Origin: Acidovorax soli
GTDB lineage: Bacteria; Pseudomonadota; Gammaproteobacteria; Burkholderiales; Burkholderiaceae_C
NCBI RefSeq assembly: GCF_900107605.1
Contig: NZ_FNQJ01000015.1
Span: 1-64,000 of the forward strand
Reading direction: 5' to 3'
DNA: 64,000 bases
Shown: positions 51,574 through 61,365 of the stretch, piece after piece
Layout: the number at the start of each line of letters is the position of its first letter
Position numbering within the stretch: the first letter of the stretch is position 1
Notes under the pieces: model-generated
What the model saw: only the letters and a program-made list of their open reading frames with translations
Databases searched by the model: none
What the model was told of the DNA's origin: nothing
Position numbers and translations under genes: made by a program

Positions 51574-52094
51574 CCGCATCCGCTTTGCCTGCCGCTGGCG
51601 CGGCCACGGCTGCGCTCGCTGGCCAGCCTGCCAGCGCGCCGCTGACGCGCGTGGCGCTGGCCTACATCGAGGCACGTTTCAAGCTCTATCTGCGCTTCGG
51701 CGAACCCGCGCGCACGCTCCGGCTCGACCGCTGGCGGCGCTGCGCGGTGTTCCTGCCGGGCGCCATGTTGTGCCGCATCCGGTGGCAGGCCAACGACTAC
51801 GGCACGATCCGCTGGCAGCTCATGGTGATGCAGGCTTGCACGCCGCTGGACGCGGCACAGCGCATCCCCGGCGTGCAGCCGGGCGCGCGCCTGTTGCTGC
51901 ACGCCGAGGGGGAAAACCAGGTGCGCGCCGTGCTGGAACGCATCGACGACATCGAGGCACTGGGCATCGCGCCGGTCGGCGTCTCGCCCGCGTACTGGCG
52001 CACGCTCGCCAACCGGCTCGCTGCGCGCCTGCCACTGCCCGAATACAGCGCCGAGCGGCACGCCGCCTGGCTGGCCGGGAGGGCGTTGCCATGA
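51570..52094 (+). CDS. DUF2840-domain protein
   Basis: A 174-residue protein with the DUF2840 pattern: TRVALAYIEARFKLYLRFG, CAVFLPGAMLCRIRWQANDYGT, MVMQACTPLDAAQRIPGVQPGA and SPAYWRTL. The family is nearly confined to conjugative elements and plasmids, directly before traF; its function is not known. It overlaps its neighbours by four bases on both sides, so all are translationally coupled. Confidence 0.87.
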   Translation: MTASALPAAGAATAALAGQPASAPLTRVALAYIEARFKLYLRFGEPARTLRLDRWRRCAVFLPGAMLCRIRWQANDYGTIRWQLMVMQACTPLDAAQRIPGVQPGARLLLHAEGENQVRAVLERIDDIEALGIAPVGVSPAYWRTLANRLAARLPLPEYSAERHAAWLAGRALP

Positions 52095-52690
52095 CGCTCC
52101 CATCCACTGTCGCCAGCGCAACCTGCATCCCGCCGCGTTCTCGTTCGCGCCTGCGCGCTCGCCTCGTGCTGGCGGGCCTGTCCGCCTGCGGCCTCGCTGC
52201 GCTGGCCTGGGCGTCTTTCGTGCATCCGCTGCCGCGCCTGACCTACAACCCGTCCGACAGCGTGGCGGTCGGCTGGTATCGCGTCGATCCGCTCTACCAG
52301 CGCGCCAGCTCGCTGCCACGTCCGTTGTCCGTGGGCAGCATTGTGCTGGTGCCGCTGCCCGCCGAGGCAGCCGCGCTCGCTGCGCAGCGCGGCTACCTGC
52401 CGACGCGCATCCCGTTGCTCAAGCGCGTAGGCGCGGTGGCGCCGCAAGAGGTGTGCGTCGCGGACGGCAAAGTCCGCATCGACGGCGTGCCTTCGGCCGC
52501 CGTGCTGCCCGCTGATCGGCTGGGCCGGCCACTGCCGTCCTGGCAGCAGTGCCGGCAGCTTCGGCCTGGCGAGCTGTTCCTGCTCAGCGTCACCAATCCG
52601 GCGTCATTCGACAGCCGGTATTTCGGGCCGATCAGCGCCGCCGCCGTGATCGGCGTTGCGCGCCCGGTCTGGCTGGAGTCACGCCCATGA
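52091..52690 (+). CDS. traF: Conjugative transfer signal peptidase TraF (S26)
   Basis: A 199-residue membrane protease. An N-terminal membrane helix (LVLAGLSACGLAALAWASF) is followed by the catalytic Ser region (YNPSDSVAVGWYRVDP) and the Lys region (YLPTRIPLLKRVGAVAPQEVC), and by SFDSRYFGPIS. TraF processes the conjugative pilin (TrbC-type) to a circular form. Its pilin and pore genes are beyond the window. It starts in the ATGA overlap with DUF2840. Confidence 0.9.
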   Translation: MTLPSTVASATCIPPRSRSRLRARLVLAGLSACGLAALAWASFVHPLPRLTYNPSDSVAVGWYRVDPLYQRASSLPRPLSVGSIVLVPLPAEAAALAAQRGYLPTRIPLLKRVGAVAPQEVCVADGKVRIDGVPSAAVLPADRLGRPLPSWQQCRQLRPGELFLLSVTNPASFDSRYFGPISAAAVIGVARPVWLESRP

Positions 52691-53138
52691 TGGCCGCCGA
52701 TTCGCTGCACGCTGCCGTGCATCTCATCGTGCCATCGGGCGTGTCGTGCTGCTGCCCATCGCCGTGTCGTCGCGCGTGCAGTGCGAGCGCATCCGCGCCG
52801 CACTTCGCGCGGCCTTCGGCGCAGCCGTCCCACGTGCAGGCGTCTTGCCTCGAACGCGGCTGGCCTGTGGCCATCGCCGTGTTCGCCAGCGCGCTGACTG
52901 CTCGCGCAGCAGCGCCGCCGGGCCGCCGCTGCCCGGAGCGTCAGCGAGGGGCAAAGGCGGAAGGCAAGACAAAAGGGGGCGGCACCTGTCGGCCCGCCAA
53001 GCCAGTCTGCACGTGGGGGTGGCGCGGCACGCAGCGGCTTCGCCGCCGTGCCGCTGGGGGTGCGTGGCCCGCGCCGATACGGGCATGTCCGCGTGCTTTG
53101 CACGACCGGACACGCTGGAGCTTTCAGGGAGAGCCGTC
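52691..53138. other. traF-relaxase gap, possible transfer origin
   Basis: An open frame starts at 52687 (ATGATG) but its product is Cys/Arg/Pro/Ala-rich and does not look like a protein; I do not support it. The gap holds a GC-rich inverted repeat (about 53023-53055, GCGGCACG/CGTGCCGC) and a stem-loop at 53087-53111, close to the relaxase start. Transfer origins commonly lie beside the relaxase gene. Confidence 0.5.
53087..53111. other. oriT: Stem-loop upstream of the relaxase gene (oriT candidate)
   Basis: GTCCGCGTGC pairs with GCACG-AC-CGGAC across a three-base loop: ten base pairs with a two-base bulge. It lies 28 bases before the relaxase ATG. Position and structure suit an oriT hairpin, but there is no recognised nic sequence. 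Confidence 0.35.
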
Positions 53139-55124
53139 ATGACCAATCGCCGCGATGACGATTTCCGCATCCGTCCCAGCGCCACGAAGAACCGGGGCAA
53201 GGGCCAAGGCCAGAGCTTCGTTTCCAAGGTACTCAAGCAGGCGGGCAAAGCCAGCAGCGGCAAATCCTCGGTGCGCCGTCCTGGGTCGGCTGGCAGCACC
53301 GGCCAGCGGCCCGGCTCACGCCTGGGGCGGGGCCATACGGCGGCGCGCTTCGCGGGTGCAAAGCTCACGCCCATGTCGCGGCGCGCGACCATCAAGACCT
53401 TGCTGGTCAACCAGCAGCGGTCTAGCCCGCAGTCGCTCGCCAAGCACCTGCGCTACATCGAGCGCGATGGCGTGGGCCGTGATGGTGAGCCTGGCCGGGC
53501 CTATGGGCCGCAGATCGACGACGCCGACCTTGACGCCTTCAAGGAACGCTGCGCTGACGACCGGCACCATTTCCGCTTTATCGTCTCGCCCGAGGATGGC
53601 GCCGAGTTGGAAGACCTGCGCACCTACACGCGGCACCTGATGAATCGGATGGAAGCCGACCTGGGCACGCGGCTGGAATGGGTGGCGGTCGATCACTGGA
53701 ACACCGACAACCCGCACACCCACCTGATCGTGCGCGGGCGCGACGACACCGGCAAAGACCTCATCATCGCGGGCGACTACATCGCCGATGGCTTCCGGCA
53801 TCGCGCGGCAGAGCTGGCGACCGAATGGCTGGGGCCGCGCACCGAGCTGGAGATCCAGCAGACCTTGCGGCGCGAGGTGGAGCAGGAACGGTGGACGAGC
53901 CTGGATCGCACGCTGAAGCGCGAGGCCGGCGACGATGACCGGGTGCGGATCGAGCGCTTCAATGAGCCGAAGCTGCAACGCCAGCGCCTGCTGCTGATCG
54001 GCCGCCTGCAGCACTTGCAGCACCTTGGACTGGCCGACGAGGTGCAGCCCGGCACCTGGGCCGTTCATGCCGATGCGGAGAAGACCTTGCGCGCCCTGGG
54101 CGAGCGTGGCGACATCATCCGCACCATGCAGTGGGCCATGCGTGGCGAACCGCGCGAGTTGGCGGTGTTCGAGCCAGGGGACGACGGCCGCACGATCATC
54201 GGGCGTGTCGCTGCGAAAGGACTGGCCGACGAGCTGCGCGACCGCGGCTATCTGGTCATCGACGGCGTGGACGGCAAGGCCCACTACGTCGCGCTCAATG
54301 CCCGCGACGAGCTGGCGAACTATCCGACCGGTGCCGTGGTGGAGGTGAAGGGTTCGGCCGAGGTGCGCGCCGCCGACCGCAATATCGCCGCGCTGGCGAG
54401 CGGTGGCCTGTACCGCACCGACCATCACCTTGCCGTGGCGCAGGGCCAGGCCGTGCCCGGCCGCGATCCGCAAGAGGTGGTAGCGACTCACGTTCGCCGC
54501 CTCGAAGCCTTGCGTCGCGCGGGCATCGTGGAGCGCGTGGCCGAGGGGCTATGGAAGGTGCCGGCCGACCTGCCCGAGCAAGGCCGCCAATACGACGCGC
54601 AGCGCCTGGGCGGCGTGGCGGTGGAGCTGAAATCACACCTGCCCATCGAGCGGCAGGCGCGCGTGGTCGGTGCTACCTGGCTCGACCAGCAGCTCATCGG
54701 CGGCGGCAAGGGCCTGGGCGACCTGGGCTTTGGCAGCGAGGCCAAGCAGGCGATGCAGCAGCGCGCCGACTTCCTGGCCGAGCAGGGATTGGCTGAGCGG
54801 CGCGGGCCGCGCGTGATCCTGGCGCGCAACCTGCTGGGCACGCTGCGCGGCCGTGAGGTAGCGCAGGCAGCCAAGGACATTGCTGCCGAAACCGGCCTGG
54901 AGCATCGCCCGGTGGCTGACGGCCAGCGCGTGGCCGGCATCTACCGCCGCAGCGTCATGCTCGCCAGCGGGCGCTACGCGATGCTGGACGACGGCATGGG
55001 GTTCAGTCTGGTGCCGTGGAAGCCGGTGATCGAGCAGCGGATGGGACAGCAGCTCGCCGTGACGATGCGCAGCGGAATTGCATCCTGGGAAATTGGACAT
55101 CGACGAGGAGTGTCTTTGGGGTAA
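53139..55124 (+). CDS. Relaxase, VirD2-like with DUF3363 (MOBP type)
   Basis: A 661-residue relaxase that nicks the element at oriT and leads the strand into the recipient. A basic N-terminal tail (about 1-80) precedes the relaxase domain with a Tyr in HLRYIERDGVGR (about 107), WVAVDHWNTDNPHTHLIVRG (the His cluster, about 185-200), and a long DUF3363 region (about 250-655). The C-terminus, LVPWKPVIEQRMGQQL, is complete. GGGAGAG precedes the ATG at 53139. The next gene in the transfer cluster should be traG, but here metal-resistance genes follow. Confidence 0.92.
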   Translation: MTNRRDDDFRIRPSATKNRGKGQGQSFVSKVLKQAGKASSGKSSVRRPGSAGSTGQRPGSRLGRGHTAARFAGAKLTPMSRRATIKTLLVNQQRSSPQSLAKHLRYIERDGVGRDGEPGRAYGPQIDDADLDAFKERCADDRHHFRFIVSPEDGAELEDLRTYTRHLMNRMEADLGTRLEWVAVDHWNTDNPHTHLIVRGRDDTGKDLIIAGDYIADGFRHRAAELATEWLGPRTELEIQQTLRREVEQERWTSLDRTLKREAGDDDRVRIERFNEPKLQRQRLLLIGRLQHLQHLGLADEVQPGTWAVHADAEKTLRALGERGDIIRTMQWAMRGEPRELAVFEPGDDGRTIIGRVAAKGLADELRDRGYLVIDGVDGKAHYVALNARDELANYPTGAVVEVKGSAEVRAADRNIAALASGGLYRTDHHLAVAQGQAVPGRDPQEVVATHVRRLEALRRAGIVERVAEGLWKVPADLPEQGRQYDAQRLGGVAVELKSHLPIERQARVVGATWLDQQLIGGGKGLGDLGFGSEAKQAMQQRADFLAEQGLAERRGPRVILARNLLGTLRGREVAQAAKDIAAETGLEHRPVADGQRVAGIYRRSVMLASGRYAMLDDGMGFSLVPWKPVIEQRMGQQLAVTMRSGIASWEIGHRRGVSLG

Positions 55125-55251
55125 TCACAAGACGGGCAGTCAGTGCTGTGCAACACGGCAGGCGAGCCATTCGCCCCTGCGGCACAGCGCGACTGCGAAA
55201 CGCGCGCATGAGCACGCGTCTGGCAGTGGATCTACACCGATGTCTAAAACG

Positions 55252-55698
55252 TTACTTGACCGAGGTCACGACGTAGCCCTCAGCTTCCTTCTTGAACTCG
55301 ACATGGACTTTAGAGCCCGCGGCGAGCTTGTCGAACAGGGCCTTGTCCTTGACCGCAAACGCCATGGTCATCGCGGGCCATCCCAGGCTTTTGACAGGGC
55401 CGTGTGCAAGGGTGACCTTGCCCTGCGCCGCATCGAATTCCTTCACCACGGCATCGGCCTGATGGACCGTTGATTTGGCGGCCATGGGGGTGCCTTTGGC
55501 GTCCGTGGCCTGCATCATGCTTTTGCACTTTGGGGCATCCATGCCTTTCATGTCCATGTCCTTCATCTCCTTCATGTCCATGCAGTTCTGCATGCCCTTG
55601 CCCTCCATCTTCATGCTGCCCATATCGCCGGATTGGGCGAACGTGGCAGCAGAAAACGCCAAGGCGGCGATCAGCGTTGCGGTTGAGACGAGTTTCAT
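55252..55698 (-). CDS. cusF: CusF-family periplasmic copper chaperone
   Basis: A 148-residue secreted protein. A signal peptide (MKLVSTATLIAALAFSAATF) precedes a Met/Lys/Asp-rich stretch (MKEMKDMDMKGMDAPKCKSM), then the CusF domain: KEFDAAQGKVTLAHGPVKSLGWPAMTMAFAVKD, with the metal-binding His, Trp and two Met of CusF. It delivers Cu(I) or Ag(I) to the CusCBA pump. It is the last gene of the cus group on the minus strand, and its stop lies 128 bases from the end of the convergent relaxase gene. Confidence 0.92.
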   Translation of the reverse strand: MKLVSTATLIAALAFSAATFAQSGDMGSMKMEGKGMQNCMDMKEMKDMDMKGMDAPKCKSMMQATDAKGTPMAAKSTVHQADAVVKEFDAAQGKVTLAHGPVKSLGWPAMTMAFAVKDKALFDKLAAGSKVHVEFKKEAEGYVVTSVK

Positions 55699-55805
55699 GA
55701 TGGATTTCCTTTTCTGAGCTTTAAAAATGGGGCCGGCCTTCTGGCAGGCCCCGGATGGAACGCGGCCACTGGGGATGACCGCGTTGGAGAGTCATGCGCT
55801 GCCGC

Positions 55806-56114
55806 TCACGACTCGGGGTTCGTGCATGCCTTGACCTGGGCCTCGTAACGCGCCTTGCGCATCCGGTTTTCTCCAGGCGTCGTTTGGGCACGCGGGCCGT
55901 GATCCAGCGGCAGCACCAGCGGGTCGGGCGGGCAGTTCACTCGCTGACCTGTGGTGCCGTCGACTCGGGTGGTACTAGCCGTTTGCGATGCTGCTGCCGC
56001 CTGTTTGGCTGCGCGTGCCTTCTCGATGGCCTGGAAGTCGGGGTCGGCCAGTGCGGGCAGAGAAGCGCCCAGCGCCAGGGCGGCGATGAGGGGGAGCAGT
56101 GATTTTTTGATGAT
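55806..56114 (-). CDS. Small secreted protein of the cus cluster, start codon ATC
   Basis: The minus-strand frame reads IIKKSLLPLIAALALGASLP and ALADPDFQAIEKARAAKQAA, a signal peptide and mature start, then CPPDPLVLPLDHGPRAQTTP and RKARYEAQVKACTNPES. This is typical of the small proteins found in cus/cop clusters. No ATG, GTG or TTG stands at the head: two ATC codons occupy the place where ATG is expected, and an upstream TGA closes the frame. So it either starts at ATC or has lost its start codon. Confidence 0.6.
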   Translation of the reverse strand: MIKKSLLPLIAALALGASLPALADPDFQAIEKARAAKQAAAASQTASTTRVDGTTGQRVNCPPDPLVLPLDHGPRAQTTPGENRMRKARYEAQVKACTNPES

Positions 56115-56164
56115 GGTTTCCCAAAGTTGGTTGATCCAAAAAGTCCGAGAGGAGCCTCATCGGA

Positions 56165-56548
56165 TCAATCCAGCCACCGGCAGAACGCGAGGCGCACGGG
56201 ACATCGCAGTCGACCGTCTCCAGCATCGAAAAACCAGCTTGGCGCCGGTGCCGCCGTCGCGAGCGCGAGCCAAGCCAGTGGAGCCTGCTCTCGCGCTTCG
56301 CCTTCGCCAGTGAATGCGTGAGCCGCTGGTGCCGGTGCGATGGCACAGGCCGCGCAGGTCTGGCAATCCTCGGCGCTGCTGGGCATCGGATGCGAGGTCG
56401 CAGATGCCGTCATCACCGGGCCGGCGTGCTGAATCTCCTGGACGGAAACGGCGGCGCGTGTTGCCGTGCCCAGCAGCAGCGACAGGCACAGGCAAAGCTC
56501 CGCCGCACCCCACGCGCGGCCGCCACCGAAGCGTTCAAGCGGCCGCAT
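56165..56548 (-). CDS. Small membrane or secreted protein of the cus cluster
   Basis: A 127-residue protein with an N-terminal hydrophobic segment ([19 protein letters not shown]), a Cys pair in [20 protein letters not shown], and an aromatic C-terminus ([24 protein letters not shown]). Such proteins follow cusA in several Burkholderiales; a metal-related role is inferred from context. The start overlaps the cusA 3' end by 14 bases, so the two are coupled. Confidence 0.7.
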   Translation of the reverse strand: MRPLERFGGGRAWGAAELCLCLSLLLGTATRAAVSVQEIQHAGPVMTASATSHPMPSSAEDCQTCAACAIAPAPAAHAFTGEGEAREQAPLAWLALATAAPAPSWFFDAGDGRLRCPVRLAFCRWLD

Positions 56549-59500
56549 GACGACGCCTCCAGAATGTCCACCGTGATGCCTTGGGCGCGCGCGGCCGCCG
56601 CATCAACAGATAGGCTGCGGGAATCACGAACATCGACAGCAACGGTGCCGTGACCATCCCGCCCACCATCGGCGCGGCGATGCGTTGCATCACCTCGGAG
56701 CCCGTGCCCGCGCCCCACATGATCGGCAGCAGGCCGGCCAGGATGACGGCCACCGTCATCGCCTTGGGCCGCACGCGCAGCACGGCGCCCTCGCGAATCG
56801 CATCCAGCAGATCGGCCTCGCTGGTCGTGCCGTGGCCGACACGCTCCTGCCAGGCGTTCTTGAGGTACAGCAGCATGATCACGCCGAACTCGGCGGACAC
56901 GCCGGCCAGCGCGATGAAGCCCACCGCGCCTGCGATCGACAGGTTGTAGCCCAGCAGGTACAGCAGCCAGATGCCGCCCACCAGCGCGAACGGCAGCGCA
57001 GCCATGATCAGGAGCGCTTCGCCGAACGCGCCGAAGGTCAGGTACAGCAACACGAAGATGATGAGCAGCGTGAAGGGCACCACCACCTTGAGCTTGGCGG
57101 TGGCCCGCTCCAGGAACTCGAACTGCCCCGACCAGGAGATCGAATAACCCGGCGGCAGCTTTACCTGCTTGGCCACGGCCTGCTGCATGTCCTGCACTGC
57201 GGAGCGCAGGTCCCGGTCCCGGATGTCGACGTACACCCAGCCCGACAGGCGCGCGTTCTCGCTGCGCAGCATCGGCGGCCCGTCGGCGATGCGGATGTCG
57301 GCCACGTCGGACAGCACCAGGCGTTGGCCGCGCTCGGTCACTACGGGCAGCGTGCGCAGCTTTTCCAGCGAATCGCGCATCTCGCGCGGATACCGCAGGT
57401 TGATCGGGAAGCGCTGCAGGCCTTCCACCGTCTCACCGATGTTCTCGCCGCCCACGGCGGACGAGACCACCGACTGCACGTCGGCGATGTTCAGGCCGTA
57501 GCGGGCCGCATCGTCGCGCCGGATGTTCACATCCACATAGCGCCCACCGGTGAGCCGCTCGGCCAGGGCACTGCTCACGCCAGGCACGTCCTTGAGGGTG
57601 CGTTCGATCTCTGCGGTGATGCGATCGATGGTCGCCAGGTCGGTGCCCGCCACCTTGACCCCCACGGGGCTCTTGATGCCCGTGGCCAGCATGTCGATGC
57701 GGTTGCGGATCGGCGGCACCCAGATGTTGGACAGGCCCGGCACCTTGACGATGCGGTCAAGTTCCTCGACCAGCTTGTCGGTCGTCATGCCGGCGCGCCA
57801 CTGGTCGCGCGGCTTGAACTGGATCGTCGTCTCGAACATCTCCAGCGGCGCCGGGTCGGTCGCGCTCTCTGCGCGGCCGGCCTTGCCATACACGCTCGCG
57901 ACCTCCGGCACCGTCTTGATCAGGCGGTCGGTCTGCTGCAGCAGCTCTCCCGCCTTGCCTGCCGACAGTCCCGGCAGCGCCGAAGGCATGTACAGCAGGT
58001 CGCCTTCGTCCAGCCGTGGCATGAACTCGCCGCCGATGTGCTGCAGCGGCCACATGCTGGTGGCCAGCACCATGGCCGCCACCACGAGCGTGCGCTTCGG
58101 GGCGCGCAGCACCCTGTCGAGCAGCGGCCGGTAGACCGCGATCAGCAGGCGATTGAGTGGATTGTTTTTCTCGTCGGGAATGCGACCACGGATCAGGTAG
58201 CCCATGAGCACCGGGATCAAGGTCACCGACAGGCCGGCCGCGGCCGCCATGGCGTAGGTCTTGGTGAACGCCAGCGGCGAGAACAGGCGTCCTTCCTGCG
58301 CTTCCAGCGTGAACACAGGCACGAAGGACAGCGTGATGATCAGCAACGAGAAAAACAGCGCCGGCCCCACCTCGGCCGCCGAGTCACCGATGACCCGCCA
58401 TCGGGCCGCTCCCTCAAGCACCTCGTCGGGGTGTTCATGGCTCCACTGTTCGAGATGCTTGTGGGCGTTCTCGATCATCACCACCGCCGCGTCGACCATC
58501 GCGCCGATGGCGATCGCGATGCCGCCGAGCGACATGATGTTGGCGTTGACGCCCTGGTAGTGCATCACGATGAACGCGGCCAGGATGCCCAGCGGCAGCG
58601 AGATGATCGCGACCAGCGCCGAGCGCAGGTGGAACAAGAAGATGAAGCAGACCACCGCGACGACGATGAATTCCTCGATCAGCTTGTGCGTGAGGTTCTC
58701 GACCGCGCGCTCGATCAGCCCGGAGCGGTCGTATACCGGCACGATCTCTACGCCCCGGGGCAGACTGGACTCCAGGCCCTTGAGCTTTTCCTTGACGGCG
58801 GCAATGGTCTGCAGCGCGTTCTTGCCCGAGCGCATCACGATCACGCCGCCGACGGCCTCGCCTTCGCCGTTGAGCTCGCCGATGCCGCGCCGCATTTCTG
58901 GACCGATCTGCACCCGGGCCACGTCGCCCAGGCGCACCGACACGCCCGCGGCCGTCGTCATGAGCGGCACCTTGCGAAAGTCGTCGAGATTCTGCAGGTA
59001 GCCCGAGGCACGGACCATGTACTCAGCCTCACCGAGCTCGAGCACCGAACCGCCGGTCTCCTGGTTCGCGCGCTGGATCGCCTCCACGACCTTGGTGTGG
59101 GGGATACCGTAGGCCGCGAGCTTGTCCGGATCGAGCACGATCTGGTACTGGCGCACCATGCCGCCCACCGAGGCGACTTCAGCCACGTCGGGCACGGTCT
59201 TGAGCTCGTACTTGAGGAACCAGTCCTGCAGCGCGCGCAGTTGCGAGATGTCCATCTTTCCGCGGCGGTCGACCAACGCGTACTCGTAGATCCAGCCCAC
59301 GCCGGATGCGTCCGGACCGAGCGAGGCCTTGGCCTGGGCGGGCAACCGCGACTGCACTTGATTGAGATATTCGAGTACCCGGGAGCGCGCCCAGTATTGG
59401 TCGGTTCCGTCCTCGAACAGCACGTAGACAAAGGAGTCGCCAAAGAACGAGTAGCCGCGCACCGCCTTTGCGCCGGGCACAGACAGCATCGTCGTCGTCA

Positions 59501-59705
59501 ACGGGTAGGTGACCTGGTTCTCGACGATGCGCGGCGCCTGACCTGGATAGGTGGTGCGGATGATGACCTGCACGTCCGACAGGTCGGGCAGTGCGTCCAG
59601 CGGCGTTCGCTGTACCGCATAGATGCCCCAGGCGCTGAGTGCCAAGGTGGCCAGCAGCACGAGGAAGCGGTTGGCGATGGACCAGCGGATCAGCTTGGCG
59701 ATCAT
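56535..59705 (-). CDS. cusA: Heavy-metal efflux RND pump CusA
   Basis: The inner-membrane proton-driven pump of a tripartite Cu(I)/Ag(I) exporter. The 1056 residues show the RND/HME layout with 12 membrane helices and two large periplasmic loops. [19 protein letters not shown] and [20 protein letters not shown] (proton relay Asp and Glu) are typical. Met residues expected for the copper site occur in [19 protein letters not shown] and [18 protein letters not shown]. The ATG at 59705 overlaps the cusB stop (ATGA). Full length. Confidence 0.95.
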   Translation of the reverse strand: MIAKLIRWSIANRFLVLLATLALSAWGIYAVQRTPLDALPDLSDVQVIIRTTYPGQAPRIVENQVTYPLTTTMLSVPGAKAVRGYSFFGDSFVYVLFEDGTDQYWARSRVLEYLNQVQSRLPAQAKASLGPDASGVGWIYEYALVDRRGKMDISQLRALQDWFLKYELKTVPDVAEVASVGGMVRQYQIVLDPDKLAAYGIPHTKVVEAIQRANQETGGSVLELGEAEYMVRASGYLQNLDDFRKVPLMTTAAGVSVRLGDVARVQIGPEMRRGIGELNGEGEAVGGVIVMRSGKNALQTIAAVKEKLKGLESSLPRGVEIVPVYDRSGLIERAVENLTHKLIEEFIVVAVVCFIFLFHLRSALVAIISLPLGILAAFIVMHYQGVNANIMSLGGIAIAIGAMVDAAVVMIENAHKHLEQWSHEHPDEVLEGAARWRVIGDSAAEVGPALFFSLLIITLSFVPVFTLEAQEGRLFSPLAFTKTYAMAAAAGLSVTLIPVLMGYLIRGRIPDEKNNPLNRLLIAVYRPLLDRVLRAPKRTLVVAAMVLATSMWPLQHIGGEFMPRLDEGDLLYMPSALPGLSAGKAGELLQQTDRLIKTVPEVASVYGKAGRAESATDPAPLEMFETTIQFKPRDQWRAGMTTDKLVEELDRIVKVPGLSNIWVPPIRNRIDMLATGIKSPVGVKVAGTDLATIDRITAEIERTLKDVPGVSSALAERLTGGRYVDVNIRRDDAARYGLNIADVQSVVSSAVGGENIGETVEGLQRFPINLRYPREMRDSLEKLRTLPVVTERGQRLVLSDVADIRIADGPPMLRSENARLSGWVYVDIRDRDLRSAVQDMQQAVAKQVKLPPGYSISWSGQFEFLERATAKLKVVVPFTLLIIFVLLYLTFGAFGEALLIMAALPFALVGGIWLLYLLGYNLSIAGAVGFIALAGVSAEFGVIMLLYLKNAWQERVGHGTTSEADLLDAIREGAVLRVRPKAMTVAVILAGLLPIMWGAGTGSEVMQRIAAPMVGGMVTAPLLSMFVIPAAYLLMRRPRAPKASRWTFWRRRHAAA

Positions 59706-61345
59706 GGCTTGCCTCCGGCCGCCATGGGCGTGACGCGAGTGAGTTGCGGCAGGTCGTCCGCGCCCATGATGAATTCGAAGCTCACGCGGTCGCCCACCCG
59801 AACGCCGTTCGTCGCGCCGCCGGGCGGCAGCTTGAAGTCCATCGTCATCGGGCCCCACTTCATCGTGGGAATGGCGCCGTGCGACAAGGTCAATGCGTCC
59901 TTGCCGACGCTGACGACCTTGGCCTCACCGACATGCCGTGGCGCGCTGGCGGCCACCGGGGCCGAAGGCGAAGGAACAGGCGTAGCGCTGGCGGCCGGCT
60001 CGCTGTTCAAGCGGGCCTCGACACCCTTGAGGCTGGCCTCCGAGTCGATCAGGAACTGCGACGACACGACGACGCGCTGCCCCGCCGACAGGCCGCGCTT
60101 GATCTCGGTCTGGCCACCGCTCTCGATACCCGCCTCGACATCGACCGGACGGAAGCGCCCGTTGTCTTCGGCCACGATCACGACCGTGCGTTTGCCGGTC
60201 TGGATCACCGCCTCGGTGGGCACGAGCAGCGTCTTGTCGGGACGCATGTCCACAAAATTCATAGTCACGAACATGCCCGGCACCAGCCGGCTGCCCGGGT
60301 TGGCGAGTTCCAGCCGCGCCTTCAGCGTGCGCGTGCTCGGGTTCACCTCGGGCAGGATCGCCTGCAACTTGCCGTCGAAGGTGCTGCCGGGCGCGGCCGG
60401 GCTTCGGGCCTGCACCTTGGCGCCAGGGCGCAGCAGCGCGGCCTGGCTCTCGGGCACCTCGGCGTTGGCCCACACGGTGGCCAGGCTGTTGATGCGGAAC
60501 AGCGTCGCACCCGGCATCACCGTCATGCCTTCACGCGCCTGCAGTTCGACCACGACCCCGCCCAGGGGCGCGGTCAGCGTGATGCGCGGCTGGGTCTTGC
60601 CACTGCGTTCGACCAGCGTGATCTGGGCGTCATCCATACCGACCTGGCGCATGCGCTGGCGCGCGCCGTCGACCAGTGCTCCCAGGTCGGTGCCTTTCAT
60701 GCGCCGCACCGACAGGAACTCCTCCTGCGCCGCGATCCAGTCCGGGACGTAGAGGCTGACCAGCGGCTGTCCCTTGGCGACCGGGTCCAGCGTGGCGCGC
60801 ACGTACAGGTGCTCGACGTACCCGGTGGCACGCACCTGCACGATCGCCTGGTCACGCTCGTTGAACGCGATGCTGCCCACCGCGGACACCTGCGGCGACA
60901 GCGTGCCTTCAGTCACTTCGGTGGTGCGCACGCCCAGGTTCTGCTGGATGCGCGAGCTGACGGTGACGTTGCCCCGATCCGCATCGCCGTCGGCGTAGAC
61001 CGGCGACATCATCATGTCCATGAAGGGTGACTTGCCCGGCTTGTCGAACTTGTTCGCCGGCGCCATGGGATCGTTGTAGTACAGGATCTTCTTGCCATTG
61101 GCGGGATCGACATCACCGGCCTTGAGGCCGGCCGCGATATGCCGCCGAGTTGCGTCCTCGCCCGATTCGTTGGCGGGCGCGGCAACCGCGGGCGTCGCCG
61201 CTTGCGGCGATGCCATCCCACTGGAGTTCGACAGCATGGCTGGCATGCTGGCAGCGTGGCGCATGCCCAGGGCGTAGAGGCCATAGCCGGCGGCACCCAG
61301 CACGCCAGCGGCGAAGAGGGCCATCACGAGGTTTTTGGTTTTCAT
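59702..61345 (-). CDS. cusB: Efflux periplasmic adaptor CusB with C-terminal CusF-like domain
   Basis: The adaptor that joins CusA and CusC. The 547 residues hold an N-terminal membrane anchor, a heavy-metal-binding domain ([32 protein letters not shown]), lipoyl and beta-barrel domains ([36 protein letters not shown]), and a C-terminal copper-binding extension ([20 protein letters not shown] followed by [11 protein letters not shown]) that repeats the CusF fold. The ATG at 61345 opens the anchor. It overlaps cusA by four bases and is 20 bases behind cusC. Confidence 0.94.
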   Translation of the reverse strand: MKTKNLVMALFAAGVLGAAGYGLYALGMRHAASMPAMLSNSSGMASPQAATPAVAAPANESGEDATRRHIAAGLKAGDVDPANGKKILYYNDPMAPANKFDKPGKSPFMDMMMSPVYADGDADRGNVTVSSRIQQNLGVRTTEVTEGTLSPQVSAVGSIAFNERDQAIVQVRATGYVEHLYVRATLDPVAKGQPLVSLYVPDWIAAQEEFLSVRRMKGTDLGALVDGARQRMRQVGMDDAQITLVERSGKTQPRITLTAPLGGVVVELQAREGMTVMPGATLFRINSLATVWANAEVPESQAALLRPGAKVQARSPAAPGSTFDGKLQAILPEVNPSTRTLKARLELANPGSRLVPGMFVTMNFVDMRPDKTLLVPTEAVIQTGKRTVVIVAEDNGRFRPVDVEAGIESGGQTEIKRGLSAGQRVVVSSQFLIDSEASLKGVEARLNSEPAASATPVPSPSAPVAASAPRHVGEAKVVSVGKDALTLSHGAIPTMKWGPMTMDFKLPPGGATNGVRVGDRVSFEFIMGADDLPQLTRVTPMAAGGKP

Positions 61346-61365
61346 GGAAGGTCTCTTGGTCGTGG

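Noticed and set aside
52687..53142. Possible gene between traF and the relaxase
   Set aside because: The product is rich in Cys, Arg, Pro and Ala without structure, and the gap is better explained as a regulatory or transfer-origin region.
56685..60752. Open frame of 1355 codons on the plus strand
   Set aside because: It lies opposite cusA and cusB and reads as a His/Arg/Gln/Ala-rich string, the usual shadow of a GC-rich gene on the other strand.
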